From assembly GCF_030719295.1 (NCBI RefSeq), contig NZ_CP120997.1, positions 4,351,501 to 4,415,500 on the forward strand: 64,000 nucleotides of DNA, read 5' to 3'. Below are positions 1 through 8,483 of this stretch, piece by piece. Within the stretch, counting starts at the first letter, position 1, and the number at the start of each line of letters is the position of its first letter. Below the pieces are notes generated by a model. That model made no database searches. It saw nothing but the letters and a program-made list of their open reading frames with translations, and was not told the DNA's origin. Both the position numbers and the translations under genes were made by a program. Source of the DNA: Streptomyces sp. Mut1 (GTDB taxonomy: Bacteria > Actinomycetota > Actinomycetes > Streptomycetales > Streptomycetaceae).

Positions 1-26
1 ACTTGAGTCACAGAGTGCAATATTTG

Positions 27-41
27 TTGACCCTGTGTACC
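27..41. promoter_or_regulatory. Probable BldD box upstream of cdgB
   Basis: The 15-mer fits the BldD consensus NTNACNC(A/T)GNGTNAN at eight of nine fixed positions; only the penultimate A is a C. A weaker copy at 7-21 has two mismatches, so BldD could bind both. In S. coelicolor cdgB is a known direct target of the c-di-GMP-responsive repressor BldD. That regulation here is inferred from the motif and the gene downstream. Confidence 0.6.
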
Positions 42-147
42 GGGTGCACAGCTCGCTGTGATTCAGTGGCCGTGACACTGCAGTAAGTACGTCACGTACG
101 TCGATATGAAATCTGGAGTGCTGTCGAGGTCTCGGGGAGTGCGAGCA

Positions 148-1785
148 ATGGAGGCCGAGTCGGAGCCGTACGTCCGTCTTGCGACGATGCGGCAGCTGCA
201 CCAGGCCGTGGCCGATCTCAACACGGCGCGGAGCCTGGCCGACACACTGCAGACCGTGGCCGACGGGATCGTCGCCGGTCTCGGTTACGAGCTGGCCTGC
301 GTCAACCTCGTCCGCCCGGACGGCGATCTCGTCGTCGCCGCTTTCGCCGGCAACCACGCCGCCGAGGCCCTGATCACCGGCCGGGTCGGCTCCCGCTCCT
401 CCTGGGAGCGGCGGCTCGCCATGGGTGAGATATGGGACGAGCTGCGCTTCATACCGCACACCGACGGCTGGATACTCCTCGACGACGACGTACCGCAGTG
501 GCACACCGAGGGCCCCGAGCCCCGCTTCGAGGACGAGTGGCACCCGCAGGACCGGCTCTACGCCCCGATGTACGCCTCCGGCAGCGGCTCCGACCTCCTG
601 GGCGTCATATCCGTCGACCGGCCCCGCAACGGCCGCCGCCCGGGCGCCTGGGGGCGCGAGGCCCTCCAGATGTACGCCTCGCAGTCCGCCATCGCGATCA
701 GCAACGCGAGGCTCCGGGCCAACATGCAGCGGGCCCTGGTCCGCCTGGAGCGCGAGCAGCAGGCGCTGCGGGCCAGCGAGGAGTCCTTCCGCCAGGCCTT
801 CGAGTACGCCCCCAGCGGCATGGCCATCGCCGAGGTGGGCGGCGACCAGCACGGGCGGCTGCTGCGGACCAACGACGCGCTGTGCCGGCTGCTGGGCCGC
901 CCCGCCTCGGTGCTGCGCCGCTATTCGTTCGCCGACCTGGTCCACCCCGAGGACATCGGCACCCTGCTCCGTACCTCCGCCGAGGGCGGCCGCGCCGAGC
1001 TGCGGCTCGGCCGCCGGGACGGCACCTATCTCTGGGTCTCGCTGCGCAACTCCGTCGTCGCGGACACCGCGGACGGGCCGCGCTTCCTGCTGACGCATGT
1101 CGAGGACATAGAGGAGCGCAAGCGCCACGAGCTGAACCTCGCCCACCGCGCCTCGCACGACGCGCTGACCGGGCTGCCCAACAGCGCGGAGCTGCGCTCC
1201 CGGCTCGGCTCCCGGCTGTGCAACCGCCCGGACGCGGCGGCCACCACCGACGTGGAAGCGCTGGACGCGGCGTACGGCGACGCGGACGACGTGCGGGCGC
1301 AGGGCTTCACGCCGGGCGGTCCGGGCGCGACCGCGTTCGACCACCATGTGCACGCGGTCGCGCCGGACGCGGAGCACGACGACGGTTCGAAGGGGCTCGC
1401 GGTCCTCTTCTGCGACCTGGACGGCTTCAAGTCGATCAACGACCGCTTCGGCCACCACACGGGTGACGCGGTTCTCATCGAGGTGGCCCGCCGGCTCACC
1501 ACGTGCGTACGGGACGGGGACACGGTCGCCCGGCTCGGGGGTGACGAATTCGTCGTCCTCGCGGACGGCCTGGGCGCGGCGGACGCCGCGGACCTGGCGG
1601 TACGCCTGCGAAACGCCATCATTCCGCCCATCCGGGTCGACGGGCGGGCGGTGCGGGTCGGGGCGAGCTTCGGCATCGGCTGGGCGGCCTGCGGGATGAC
1701 GGCCGAAGAGGTGCTGCGCTCCGCCGACCAGCGGATGTACATCGAGAAGCGGTCGCGTGCGAAGGTTCACCGCAGAGCCGGCTGA
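148..1785 (+). CDS. cdgB: GAF-PAS-GGDEF diguanylate cyclase (CdgB-like)
   Basis: This is a cytosolic sensor protein that should make cyclic di-GMP from two GTP. The order is an N-terminal GAF domain (about residues 20-190), a PAS/PAC domain (about 210-330) and a GGDEF domain (about 345-540). The catalytic GGDEF signature is intact at residues 464-468. Five residues before it is RDGD, an RxxD inhibitory site, so product inhibition is expected. About 55 extra residues rich in Asp, Ala and Gly interrupt the start of the GGDEF domain, between LTGLPN and the AVLFCDLDGF strand. The ATG at 148 is chosen because GGGGAG lies 8 nt upstream; an in-frame ATG at 106 lacks this. Domain order and position match CdgB of S. 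coelicolor, which acts in development. Confidence 0.88.
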   Translation: MEAESEPYVRLATMRQLHQAVADLNTARSLADTLQTVADGIVAGLGYELACVNLVRPDGDLVVAAFAGNHAAEALITGRVGSRSSWERRLAMGEIWDELRFIPHTDGWILLDDDVPQWHTEGPEPRFEDEWHPQDRLYAPMYASGSGSDLLGVISVDRPRNGRRPGAWGREALQMYASQSAIAISNARLRANMQRALVRLEREQQALRASEESFRQAFEYAPSGMAIAEVGGDQHGRLLRTNDALCRLLGRPASVLRRYSFADLVHPEDIGTLLRTSAEGGRAELRLGRRDGTYLWVSLRNSVVADTADGPRFLLTHVEDIEERKRHELNLAHRASHDALTGLPNSAELRSRLGSRLCNRPDAAATTDVEALDAAYGDADDVRAQGFTPGGPGATAFDHHVHAVAPDAEHDDGSKGLAVLFCDLDGFKSINDRFGHHTGDAVLIEVARRLTTCVRDGDTVARLGGDEFVVLADGLGAADAADLAVRLRNAIIPPIRVDGRAVRVGASFGIGWAACGMTAEEVLRSADQRMYIEKRSRAKVHRRAG

Positions 1786-1870
1786 CGTTCGCCGCGGCTA
1801 CCCGTCCGGGTTCCCGCCGCGACCTGCGGCAATTCTTGGCGTGGTCCATTCGGGGTAGGCTCGGCCGGTC

Positions 1871-1905
1871 GGCGACGGCTGGCGATATTCGGCGACGGCT
1901 GGCGA
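1871..1905. repeat. Short 20-bp direct repeat in the 5' leader
   Basis: GGCGACGGCTGGCGA occurs at 1871-1885 and again at 1891-1905, just before the ribosome binding site of the next gene. No function is evident; it is probably slippage in a GC-rich leader. Confidence 0.5.
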
Positions 1906-1927
1906 CATGGTGAGGAGTGACCCAGGG

Positions 1928-2920
1928 ATGGCCGGGAACAACGGCGCGAGCACACCCGAGGACGACGATCCGTTCGGCTACCTCTACGAGGACGGGCAGG
2001 CGGCCGGTGCGCAGCCTCCGGGGCAGGGCGGTTACGGCTACCCGGGTCCAGCCGCTCAGCCAGGTGTGCCCCGGACCTCGTACAACCAGGTGCGGACCGT
2101 CGGCGAGCGCCAGTACGGGCAGCAGGTCCCGCACCAGCAGCCGTACGGGCAGCCGCAGGCGCCCTACGGCCAGCCGAATGGCCAGTACGGCCAGCAGAAC
2201 GCGCAGTACGCGGCCCCGGAGACGTATCCCGGCGGCGCGGCCACCGCTCAGGTGCCGCAGCAGGGCGGGCGCGGCGGTTCCGGCGGGTCGGGCAAGGGCG
2301 GTCCGAACACCAAGGGCCTGCTGATCGCCGCGGTCGCGGTGGTCGCGGTGGTGCTCATCGGCATCGGCGCGGCGCTGATGACGGACGACGGCGACAAGGA
2401 CAAGAAGAAGGACGAGGCGACCTCGTCGGCGGGTCCCGGCGCGGAGGTCGAGCAGTCGCCGACGCCGGAGCCCTCCCCGTCCTCCTCGGCCCCGGTCGAG
2501 CTGCCGAAGCAGGACGCGGCGTCGCTGAAGCTGGGCGGCACGGCGCAGCTCGACAACTCCGTGAAGGGTGCCAAGAGCGCCAGCGGGCAGTACATCAACC
2601 TCAACGAGGTCGGCCGGTCGGCGACCTGGTCGGTCGAGGTGCCGGAGGCCGGTGAGTACACGCTGTTCGTGACGTACGGCGTGCCGGGCAAGGACGCGAA
2701 GACGTCCCTGACGGTCAACTCCGAGGACCCGCGCGGCATCAACATGAAGAACTACGCCAACGCCCCCGAGGGCGACCTGGAGAAGGGCTGGACCCGCACC
2801 TTCGCCTACGTGAACCTCGTCAAGGGCGAGAACACGCTGATGATCTCGTGCAACGAGGGCGACGAGTGCGACGCCAACCTCGACCAGCTGTCGCTGAAGG
2901 CCGGTCACCAGACCAGCTGA
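1928..2920 (+). CDS. Membrane-anchored protein with C-terminal CBM35-like carbohydrate-binding domain
   Basis: About 330 residues with three parts. Residues about 1-115 are low-complexity, rich in Tyr, Gln, Gly and Pro, with repeated PYGQP/GQYGQQ units. One transmembrane helix follows (LLIAAVAVVAVVLIGIGAAL), then a charged and Ser/Pro-rich linker. The C-terminal 125 residues form a beta-sandwich resembling family 35/6 carbohydrate-binding modules (SGQYINLNEVG, WSVEVPEAGEYTLFV, NLDQLSLK). The topology implies a disordered cytoplasmic tail and an extracellular sugar-binding domain. ATG 1928 follows GAGGAG at a good distance; the upstream ATG at 1907 overlaps that site. No catalytic domain is seen. 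A cell-wall or glycan-sensing role is inference. Confidence 0.75.
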   Translation: MAGNNGASTPEDDDPFGYLYEDGQAAGAQPPGQGGYGYPGPAAQPGVPRTSYNQVRTVGERQYGQQVPHQQPYGQPQAPYGQPNGQYGQQNAQYAAPETYPGGAATAQVPQQGGRGGSGGSGKGGPNTKGLLIAAVAVVAVVLIGIGAALMTDDGDKDKKKDEATSSAGPGAEVEQSPTPEPSPSSSAPVELPKQDAASLKLGGTAQLDNSVKGAKSASGQYINLNEVGRSATWSVEVPEAGEYTLFVTYGVPGKDAKTSLTVNSEDPRGINMKNYANAPEGDLEKGWTRTFAYVNLVKGENTLMISCNEGDECDANLDQLSLKAGHQTS

Positions 2921-2937
2921 TCCGTCCCACCACCGCG

Positions 2938-2977
2938 CGCCGCGGCCCCCTCGCCTCCGGGTGAGGGGGCCGCGGCG
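2938..2977. terminator. Bidirectional hairpin terminator
   Basis: A perfect 15-bp GC stem (2938-2952 with 2963-2977) and a 10-nt loop lie between two convergent genes, so it can end transcription from both sides. Confidence 0.8.
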
Positions 2978-2985
2978 TCTCCGGC

Positions 2986-3837
2986 TCAGCCCATCAGGGC
3001 GAGGAAGCCGGCCACCGTCGCGGCCATGGCCTCACGGCCGGGTGCGATGTACTTGCGGGGGTCGACGCCCGTGGTGTTCTCGGCCAGGTGGGCGCGTACG
3101 GCTCCGGTGAACGCGGTGTTCAGGGCGGTGCCGACGTTGATCTTGACCATGCCGGAGGAGGCGACGGCCCGGCGGATCTCGTCGTCCGGGACGCCGCTGG
3201 AGCCGTGCAGGACGAGCGGGACGGGGACGGCGTCGCGCAGCCGGCCGATCAGCTCGTGGTCCAGGGCGGCGGTGCGCTCGGTCATGGCGTGCGAGGAGCC
3301 GACCGCGACGGCCAGGGCGTCCACGCCGGTCGCGGCGACGTACGCGGCGGCCTCGGCCGGGTCGGTGCGGACGCCGGGGGCGTGGGCGTCGAGCGGGGCC
3401 TCGCCCTCCTTGCCGCCGACCTTGCCGAGTTCGGCCTCGATCCAGATGCCGCGCTCGTGGCCCCAGGCGACGGCTTCGGCGGTGGCCCGGACGTTGTCCT
3501 CGTAAGCGAGCTTGGAGGCGTCGAACATCACCGAGCCGAAGCCCTCGTCGTGGGCGCGGTGCAGCAGGTCCACGGACTCGACGTGGTCGAGGTGGAGGGC
3601 GAGCGGGGCGCTGGAGGTGCGGGCGACGGCTGCGGCGGCCGCGGCGATGGCGGTGAGCCGGCCGCCGTGGAACTTCACGGCGTTCTCGGAGACCTGGAGG
3701 ATGGCGGGGGCCCCGGCGCGCTCGGCGCCGGTGGCGATGGCCTCCGCGTGTTCCAGCGTGATGACGTTGAAGGCGGCGACCCCGTGTCCCCGTGCCTGGG
3801 CGGCGGAGACGAGTTCACCGGTGCTGACGAGCGGCAT
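2986..3837 (-). CDS. Class II fructose/tagatose-bisphosphate aldolase (GatY/KbaY type)
   Basis: A 283-residue zinc-dependent aldolase that should cleave a ketohexose 1,6-bisphosphate into DHAP and glyceraldehyde 3-phosphate. Recognisable blocks are AFNV near the N-terminus, LHLDH (zinc-binding His region, about residues 80-84), LHGSSGV (about 208-214) and the phosphate-binding KINVGT (about 233-238). The length fits the GatY/AgaY branch better than the longer housekeeping FbaA. It lies 63 bp downstream of a PfkB-type kinase on the same strand, giving a kinase-aldolase pair for tagatose 6-phosphate or fructose 6-phosphate. The neighbouring aminosugar genes favour a role in GalNAc/GlcNAc or galactitol-type breakdown, but the substrate cannot be read from sequence. 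Confidence 0.82.
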   Translation of the reverse strand: MPLVSTGELVSAAQARGHGVAAFNVITLEHAEAIATGAERAGAPAILQVSENAVKFHGGRLTAIAAAAAAVARTSSAPLALHLDHVESVDLLHRAHDEGFGSVMFDASKLAYEDNVRATAEAVAWGHERGIWIEAELGKVGGKEGEAPLDAHAPGVRTDPAEAAAYVAATGVDALAVAVGSSHAMTERTAALDHELIGRLRDAVPVPLVLHGSSGVPDDEIRRAVASSGMVKINVGTALNTAFTGAVRAHLAENTTGVDPRKYIAPGREAMAATVAGFLALMG

Positions 3838-3900
3838 TGCTGACCTCTGTGGTTTCCCCGGGCCCGGCGGGCGGGCCCGGTGCGGTGCGGGGGCGCGGCG

Positions 3901-4845
3901 TCAGGCCGTGCCCGCCGCGTGTTCCTCGATGGCGACGCGCGGCAGCAGTTCCTCGTACGCCGCGCGGTCGAAGTCGCCCGCGGTGGGGGCCAGCACGGTC
4001 GCCGTCGACAGTGCCACCGCCCGTCGCAGCCGGTCCGGCCAGCTCAGGGACTCCACGAGGCCGGACAGCAGCCCGGCCACCGCGGAGTCGCCCGCTCCGG
4101 TCGGGTTGCCCTTGACGGGGGCGGGCGGCGAGGCCCGCCAGACGCCGTCCGGGGTGACCGCCAGCATGCCGTCCGGGCCCAGCGAGGCGATGACCCCGTG
4201 GGCGCCGCGGCGGCGGGCGTCACGGGTGGCGCGCAGTGGCTCGCGGGAGCCGGTGAGCTGGGCGAGCTCGTCGGCGTTCGGCTTGATCAGGTCGGGGCGG
4301 GCGGCGATGCCCCGGCGCAGCGGTTCGCCGCTGGTGTCCAGGAGGACGGGGACGCCGGCGGTGCGGGCGAGCCGGACGAGTTCGGCGTAGGCGCCGACGT
4401 GGATGCCGGGCGGCAGGCTGCCGCACAGGGCGACGGCGTCGGCGGTGTCCAGCAGCCGGGTGTACGTGCCGAGGAAGGCGGTCCACTCCTCGGCGGTGAC
4501 GTGCGGTCCGGGTTCGTTGAACTGGGTGGTGTCGCCGGTGGTGCCGTCCACGACCGCGAGGGTGCGGCGGGTGTCGCCGGAGACGGGGACGAGCGCGTCG
4601 GTGAGGGTGGCGCCCTGCCGGGGGAGCGCGGCGAGCAGGTCGCGCAGAACCGTTCCGGTGGCGCCTCCGGCGAAGCCGGTGACGACGGTGTCGTGGCCGA
4701 GGGCGGTGAGGACGCGGGCGACGTTGAGGCCCTTGCCGCCGGGGCGCTCGGAGAGGTCGGTGACGCGGTGGCTGGAGTGCGGTACGAGGGCGGGGATGCC
4801 GTAGGTCAGGTCGAGTGCCGTGTTCAGCGTGACCGTGAGGATCAC
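3901..4845 (-). CDS. PfkB-family hexose-phosphate kinase (1-phosphofructokinase/tagatose-6-phosphate kinase type)
   Basis: A 314-residue ribokinase-fold kinase. It starts ILTVTLNTALDLTYG and continues with RPGGKGLNVARVL, typical of the FruK/LacC branch. Near the C-terminus is GNPTGAGDSAVAG, carrying the anion hole and catalytic Asp. The GTG at 4845 is preferred because family members begin at this strand; the longer reading from 4995 adds about 50 residues that run into a tandem repeat region and do not look like protein. The aldolase gene lies 63 bp downstream. The likely product is a ketohexose bisphosphate for that aldolase. Confidence 0.82.
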   Translation of the reverse strand: MILTVTLNTALDLTYGIPALVPHSSHRVTDLSERPGGKGLNVARVLTALGHDTVVTGFAGGATGTVLRDLLAALPRQGATLTDALVPVSGDTRRTLAVVDGTTGDTTQFNEPGPHVTAEEWTAFLGTYTRLLDTADAVALCGSLPPGIHVGAYAELVRLARTAGVPVLLDTSGEPLRRGIAARPDLIKPNADELAQLTGSREPLRATRDARRRGAHGVIASLGPDGMLAVTPDGVWRASPPAPVKGNPTGAGDSAVAGLLSGLVESLSWPDRLRRAVALSTATVLAPTAGDFDRAAYEELLPRVAIEEHAAGTA

Positions 4846-4980
4846 CTCGGCCGCCCCTTCGCTCCGTGCTGAGCGCTGATTCCGTGCCGGAACGCGCTTT
4901 CTGTGCTGGTTTCCCGGGTGATCATGCCAAAGAGGGAGGCGGTCGGCCCAGGCCTCCGGGCCAACCGCCGTCTCTTCGTT

Positions 4981-5072
4981 ACGTACCCGGCTCACGCGGA
5001 GTCACGTACTCGGCTCACGCGGAGCCGCGTACCCGGCTCACGTGGAGTCGCGTACTCGGCTCACGCGGGAAC
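4981..5072. repeat. Four tandem 23-bp units starting at the nagA stop codon
   Basis: CGTAC recurs at 4982, 5005, 5028 and 5051, an exact 23-bp period. The last unit contains the nagA stop codon (5061-5063), and the other units carry the same TGA-containing core downstream of the gene. The array looks like repeated duplication of the gene's 3' end. Confidence 0.8.
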
Positions 5073-6221
5073 GGCCTCGGGCCGGATGATCCACTCGCCC
5101 TTGCGCATGACGCCCCGGAGGCGGAAGTCCTCGTCCAGGACGACCAGGTCGGCGTCCTTGCCGGGCTCCAGCGAGCCGACCTTGTCGTACACGCCGAGGA
5201 GCCGGGCGGGGTTGGCGGAGATGGACTGCACCACGTCGTCGACCGGGATGCGGTCGATGGTCACGGCCCGGTGGAAGGCGGTGTCCAGGGTGAGAGTGGA
5301 GCCGGCGATGGAGTTGCCCTCGACGAGCCGGGCGACGCCGTTCTCGACGTTCACGGCGAGCGGGCCCAGCTGGTAGCGGCCGTCGCCGAAGCCGGCCGCG
5401 TCCATGGCGTCGGTGATCAGGGCGACGCGGTGGGCGCCCGCGTGGTGGTAGGCGAGCTGGAGTGCGGCCGGGTGCAGGTGCGTGCCGTCGTTGATCAGCT
5501 CGACGGTGATCCGCTCGTCCTCCAGGAGGGCGGCGATCGGGCCGGGCACGCGGTGGCCGAGGCCGGGCATCGCGTTGTAGAGGTGCGTGGCGACGGTGGC
5601 GCCGGCGTCGATGGCCTCGACGGTCTGCTCGTACGTGGCGTCGGTGTGGCCGATGGCCGCGATGACGCCGTTCTCGGCGAGCAGCCGTACGGACTCGATG
5701 CCGCCGGGCAGTTCGGTGGCGAGCGTGAACATCTTCGCGGTGTCGCGTGCGGCGTCCATCAGCTTGCGGACCTCGGCCGGGTCCGGGTCGCGGAGCAGGT
5801 CCTCGCTGTGGGCGCCCTTGCGGCAGGGGGAGATGAAGGGGCCCTCGAAGTGGATTCCGGCGAGGTCGCCCTGCTCGACCAGTTCGGAGAGGATTCCGGC
5901 GCGTTCGGCGAGGAAGTCCATCTCGCCGGTGACGGTGGAGGCGACCAGGGTGGTGGTGCCGTGCTCGCGGTGGGTGCGGACGCCGGTGAGGACGTCCTCG
6001 ACGGTGCCGGAGGTGAAGGAGCCGCCACCGCCGCCGTGGTTGTGCATGTCCACGAAGCCGGGGACGATCCAGTGGCCGGAGAGGTCCAGGGTGCGGGCGT
6101 CCTCGTTCCGGCTGCCGGAGATCCGGGTGCCTTCTACGATCACCCGCCCGTCCTCGACGGTTCCGGTGGGCAGTACCACCCGGGCCCCTGCGAGAACGGT
6201 GCTGTCTGCGCGTCCGGCCAT
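5061..6221 (-). CDS. nagA: N-acetylglucosamine-6-phosphate deacetylase NagA
   Basis: A 386-residue amidohydrolase that removes acetate from GlcNAc-6-phosphate to give glucosamine-6-phosphate in the cytosol. Visible motifs are VDMHNHGGGG (family metal-site region), HFEGPFISP, AIGHTDATYEQ, HLYNAMPGLGHR and LITDAMDAAG, all characteristic of NagA. The ATG at 6221 overlaps the nagK stop as TGATG, with GGAGG a few bases upstream inside nagK, so the two genes are translationally coupled. An upstream in-frame reading to 6278 only extends into nagK. In S. coelicolor the equivalent nagK-nagA pair is controlled by DasR, and a dre site precedes nagK here. Confidence 0.93.
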   Translation of the reverse strand: MAGRADSTVLAGARVVLPTGTVEDGRVIVEGTRISGSRNEDARTLDLSGHWIVPGFVDMHNHGGGGGSFTSGTVEDVLTGVRTHREHGTTTLVASTVTGEMDFLAERAGILSELVEQGDLAGIHFEGPFISPCRKGAHSEDLLRDPDPAEVRKLMDAARDTAKMFTLATELPGGIESVRLLAENGVIAAIGHTDATYEQTVEAIDAGATVATHLYNAMPGLGHRVPGPIAALLEDERITVELINDGTHLHPAALQLAYHHAGAHRVALITDAMDAAGFGDGRYQLGPLAVNVENGVARLVEGNSIAGSTLTLDTAFHRAVTIDRIPVDDVVQSISANPARLLGVYDKVGSLEPGKDADLVVLDEDFRLRGVMRKGEWIIRPEAVPA

Positions 6222-7153
6222 CAGGCGGATACCTCCGTGGAGAGAAGATCCCAGGCGAGCAGCCCTGCGCCCAGGCATCCGGCGGTGTCCCCGAGGGCCG
6301 CCGGGACGATGTGGGGCAGCTTCTGGAACGTGACGCGTTCCTCGACGGCCGCACGGAGTGGTGTGAACAAGGTTTCCCCGGCCTCGGCGAGACCGCCACC
6401 GATGATGATCGTGCGCGGGTCCAGCAGGGTGAGCGCGGTGACGAGGCCGGCGGCGAGCGCGTCGACGGCGTCGCGCCAGACGGCGACGGCCTTCGGGTCG
6501 CCCGACTCGACGGCTTTGGCGCAGTCGGCGGCGTCCGCCTCCGGGTCGCCGGAAGCCGCCGCCCAGGCGCGGCTGACGGCGGATGCGGAGGCCAGGGTCT
6601 CCAGGCAGCCGCGCTGGCCGCAGCCGCAGTCCGGGCCGTCCGGCCGGACCACGATGTGGCCGATCTCGCCCGCGTAGCCGTGGGCGCCCTCCTCGATCGC
6701 GTCCCCGATGCCGATGGCTCCGGCGATGCCGGTGCCGAGCGGGACGAACAGGAAGCGGTCCGCGCCCCTGCCGGCGCCGATCCGGCCCTCGGCGAGCCCT
6801 CCGGTGCGCACGTCGTGGCCGAGCGCCACCGGCACTCCGCCGAGCCGGTCGCCGAGCAGCCGGCGCATGGGTACGTCGCGCCAGCCGAGGTTGGTGGCGT
6901 AGACGGCGATCCCGTTCTCGGCGTCGACGATGCCGGGGACGGCGACGCCCGCGGCCAGGGCGCTCTGCCCGAAGTGCTTCTCGCCGTGTGCGCGCAGGTC
7001 GGCGGCGAAGGTGAGGATCGACTCCACGACGGCGTCGGGTCCGCGCTCTCTGCCGGTCGCGCGCCGTGCCTCGTGGAGCAGGGCGCCGTCGGCCCCGACC
7101 AGTGCGGCCTTCATTCCGGTGCCGCCCACATCGAGGGCGATGACGTGTTTCAC
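6221..7153 (-). CDS. nagK: ROK-family N-acetylhexosamine kinase NagK
   Basis: A 310-residue ATP-dependent kinase of the ROK family that phosphorylates incoming GlcNAc (or a related hexosamine). It opens with the ATP-binding DVGGTGMKAAL. It carries the ROK zinc motif GEIGHIVVRPDGPDCGCGQRGCLE (histidine plus the CGCGQRGC cysteines, about residues 162-185). It is first in a two-gene operon with nagA, coupled by a TGATG overlap. A dre-like DasR operator lies 29 bp upstream of the start. Glucokinase is the main alternative, but the nagA linkage and operator argue for aminosugar use. Confidence 0.9.
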   Translation of the reverse strand: MKHVIALDVGGTGMKAALVGADGALLHEARRATGRERGPDAVVESILTFAADLRAHGEKHFGQSALAAGVAVPGIVDAENGIAVYATNLGWRDVPMRRLLGDRLGGVPVALGHDVRTGGLAEGRIGAGRGADRFLFVPLGTGIAGAIGIGDAIEEGAHGYAGEIGHIVVRPDGPDCGCGQRGCLETLASASAVSRAWAAASGDPEADAADCAKAVESGDPKAVAVWRDAVDALAAGLVTALTLLDPRTIIIGGGLAEAGETLFTPLRAAVEERVTFQKLPHIVPAALGDTAGCLGAGLLAWDLLSTEVSA

Positions 7154-7181
7154 GGGAAACAGTTTCGCCCGACGGACCCCA

Positions 7182-7197
7182 AAAGGTCTAGTCCACT
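7182..7197. promoter_or_regulatory. DasR operator (dre) upstream of nagKA
   Basis: The 16-mer matches the dre palindrome AGTGGTCTAGACCACT at 13 of 16 positions, with the central GGTCTAG and CCACT intact. DasR is the GntR-family repressor released by phosphorylated aminosugars in Streptomyces. Binding here is inferred from the match and from the known nagKA regulation. Confidence 0.75.
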
Positions 7198-7296
7198 ATC
7201 CCTGTTTGTTGCGCATCCATACAAAATCCCCGGTACCGGTTACGGGGATCGGCCCGGATTGTCGAGAACGGCCCCCGGTCCGGCCGGGGGCCCGGC

Positions 7297-8205
7297 TCAC
7301 CCCGGCAGGATGACGCTGCGCGACAGATTGCGCGGATGGTCCGGGTCGTACCCCTTCGACTCGGCCAGCACCACCGCGAGCCGCTGCGCCCGGATCAGAT
7401 CGGCCATCGGGTCCGCCGAGCGGTGGGCGACCAGCGTCCCGCCGACCGCGGCCACCTCGCCCGCCAGGCCCTCGGGCAGGGCGCCGAAGACCCAGGCCAC
7501 CCGGTTCGGCCCGGTGATCGAGATGGGGCCGTGGCGGTACTCCATCGCGGGGTACGACTCGGTCCAGGCGCCCGCCGCCTCGCGCATCTTCAACCCGGCC
7601 TCCTGGGCCAGGCCGTACGTCCAGCCGCGTCCGAGGAACGTCCACTGCTCGGCCGCGACCACCGCCTCGTCCAGCGGCTCGGTCACCGCCAGCTCCGCGT
7701 CCACGGCCGCCTCGGTGACCGTCTTCACGCCCGCCGGGAGCGGCCCCGCCGCCTCCAGGCCCGCCCGCAGGAAGGCGAGCGCGGTGGTGGCGAACCGGGT
7801 CTGGACCACCGATTCCTCGTCGGCCCAGTCCAGCACGGCCACCGCGTCGGCCGCCTCCATCACGGGCGTCTTCGGGTCGGCGGTCAGCGCGACGGTGGCC
7901 GTCCTCCCGCGCAGCTCGCCCAGGAGTGCCAGCACCTCGCTCGTCGTACCCGACCGGGTGATCGCGACCACCCGGTCGTACGGCCGCCCGACGGGGAACT
8001 CCGACGAGGCGTACGCGTCCGTCTCGCCCTGCCCGGCGGCCTCCCGCAGCGCCGCGTAGGCGATGGCCATGAACCAGGAGGTGCCGCACCCGGTGACGGC
8101 GACCCGCTCACCGGGCCGCGGCAGCCCGTCGAACTCCGCGCCCGCCTGCGCGGCACGCCGCCAGCAGCTGGGCTGGGTGGCAATTTCAGATGCGGTACGG
8201 GACAT
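7297..8205 (-). CDS. SIS-domain sugar-phosphate isomerase/deaminase (AgaS/GlmS-C-like)
   Basis: A 302-residue protein with two sugar isomerase (SIS) domains, like the C-terminal half of GlmS and AgaS/FrlB. The first domain has VTGCGTSWFMA and VAITRSGTTSEVLA (about residues 37-90). The second has FLGRGWTYGLAQEAGLKMREA and EYRHGPIS (about 185-230). It has no glutaminase domain, so it probably deaminates or isomerises an aminosugar phosphate rather than making glucosamine-6-phosphate. It is divergent from a sugar-binding lipoprotein gene, with dre-like sites between them. Together with nagK/nagA it would complete conversion of an N-acetylhexosamine to a ketohexose phosphate. Confidence 0.82.
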   Translation of the reverse strand: MSRTASEIATQPSCWRRAAQAGAEFDGLPRPGERVAVTGCGTSWFMAIAYAALREAAGQGETDAYASSEFPVGRPYDRVVAITRSGTTSEVLALLGELRGRTATVALTADPKTPVMEAADAVAVLDWADEESVVQTRFATTALAFLRAGLEAAGPLPAGVKTVTEAAVDAELAVTEPLDEAVVAAEQWTFLGRGWTYGLAQEAGLKMREAAGAWTESYPAMEYRHGPISITGPNRVAWVFGALPEGLAGEVAAVGGTLVAHRSADPMADLIRAQRLAVVLAESKGYDPDHPRNLSRSVILPG

Positions 8206-8281
8206 GCGGGACGGCTCCTTGCGGCTGGGCGGGTGGGGCTGCGGGAGGAACGGCTCGGCGATACCGGCGACGCCGGGGGTT

Positions 8282-8297
8282 GAAGGTCTGGACCAAT
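8282..8297. promoter_or_regulatory. dre-like site 1 in the isomerase/binding-protein divergon
   Basis: The core GGTCTGGACC at 8285-8294 differs from GGTCTAGACC by one base, although the flanks are poor. A partial copy (CGTCGAGACC, 8308-8317) follows two helical turns away. It lies 77 bp upstream of the isomerase start, suiting DasR control of that gene. Confidence 0.6.
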
Positions 8298-8375
8298 AAG
8301 ACCCTTACGTCGAGACCTACTTAGCAGCCGCCGCACGTCCCGTGCAATGCTGCTGCGTTGTGGAGGCGATGGCTC

Positions 8376-8391
8376 CGTGGTGTAGACCTTT
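8376..8391. promoter_or_regulatory. dre-like site 2 upstream of the binding-protein gene
   Basis: The 16-mer CGTGGTGTAGACCTTT matches the dre consensus at 12 of 16 positions and lies about 90 bp before the GTG start of the solute-binding lipoprotein. It is probably a DasR site; the match is weaker than the nagK one. Confidence 0.55.
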
Positions 8392-8483
8392 GCGTCGATG
8401 GCGGAGAAAATCGCAGCCCACCCGAAGGGCCTCCTGCGGATGCGGGGACCGCGGGAGGCGTAAACGACGAGGACGGACAGGCT

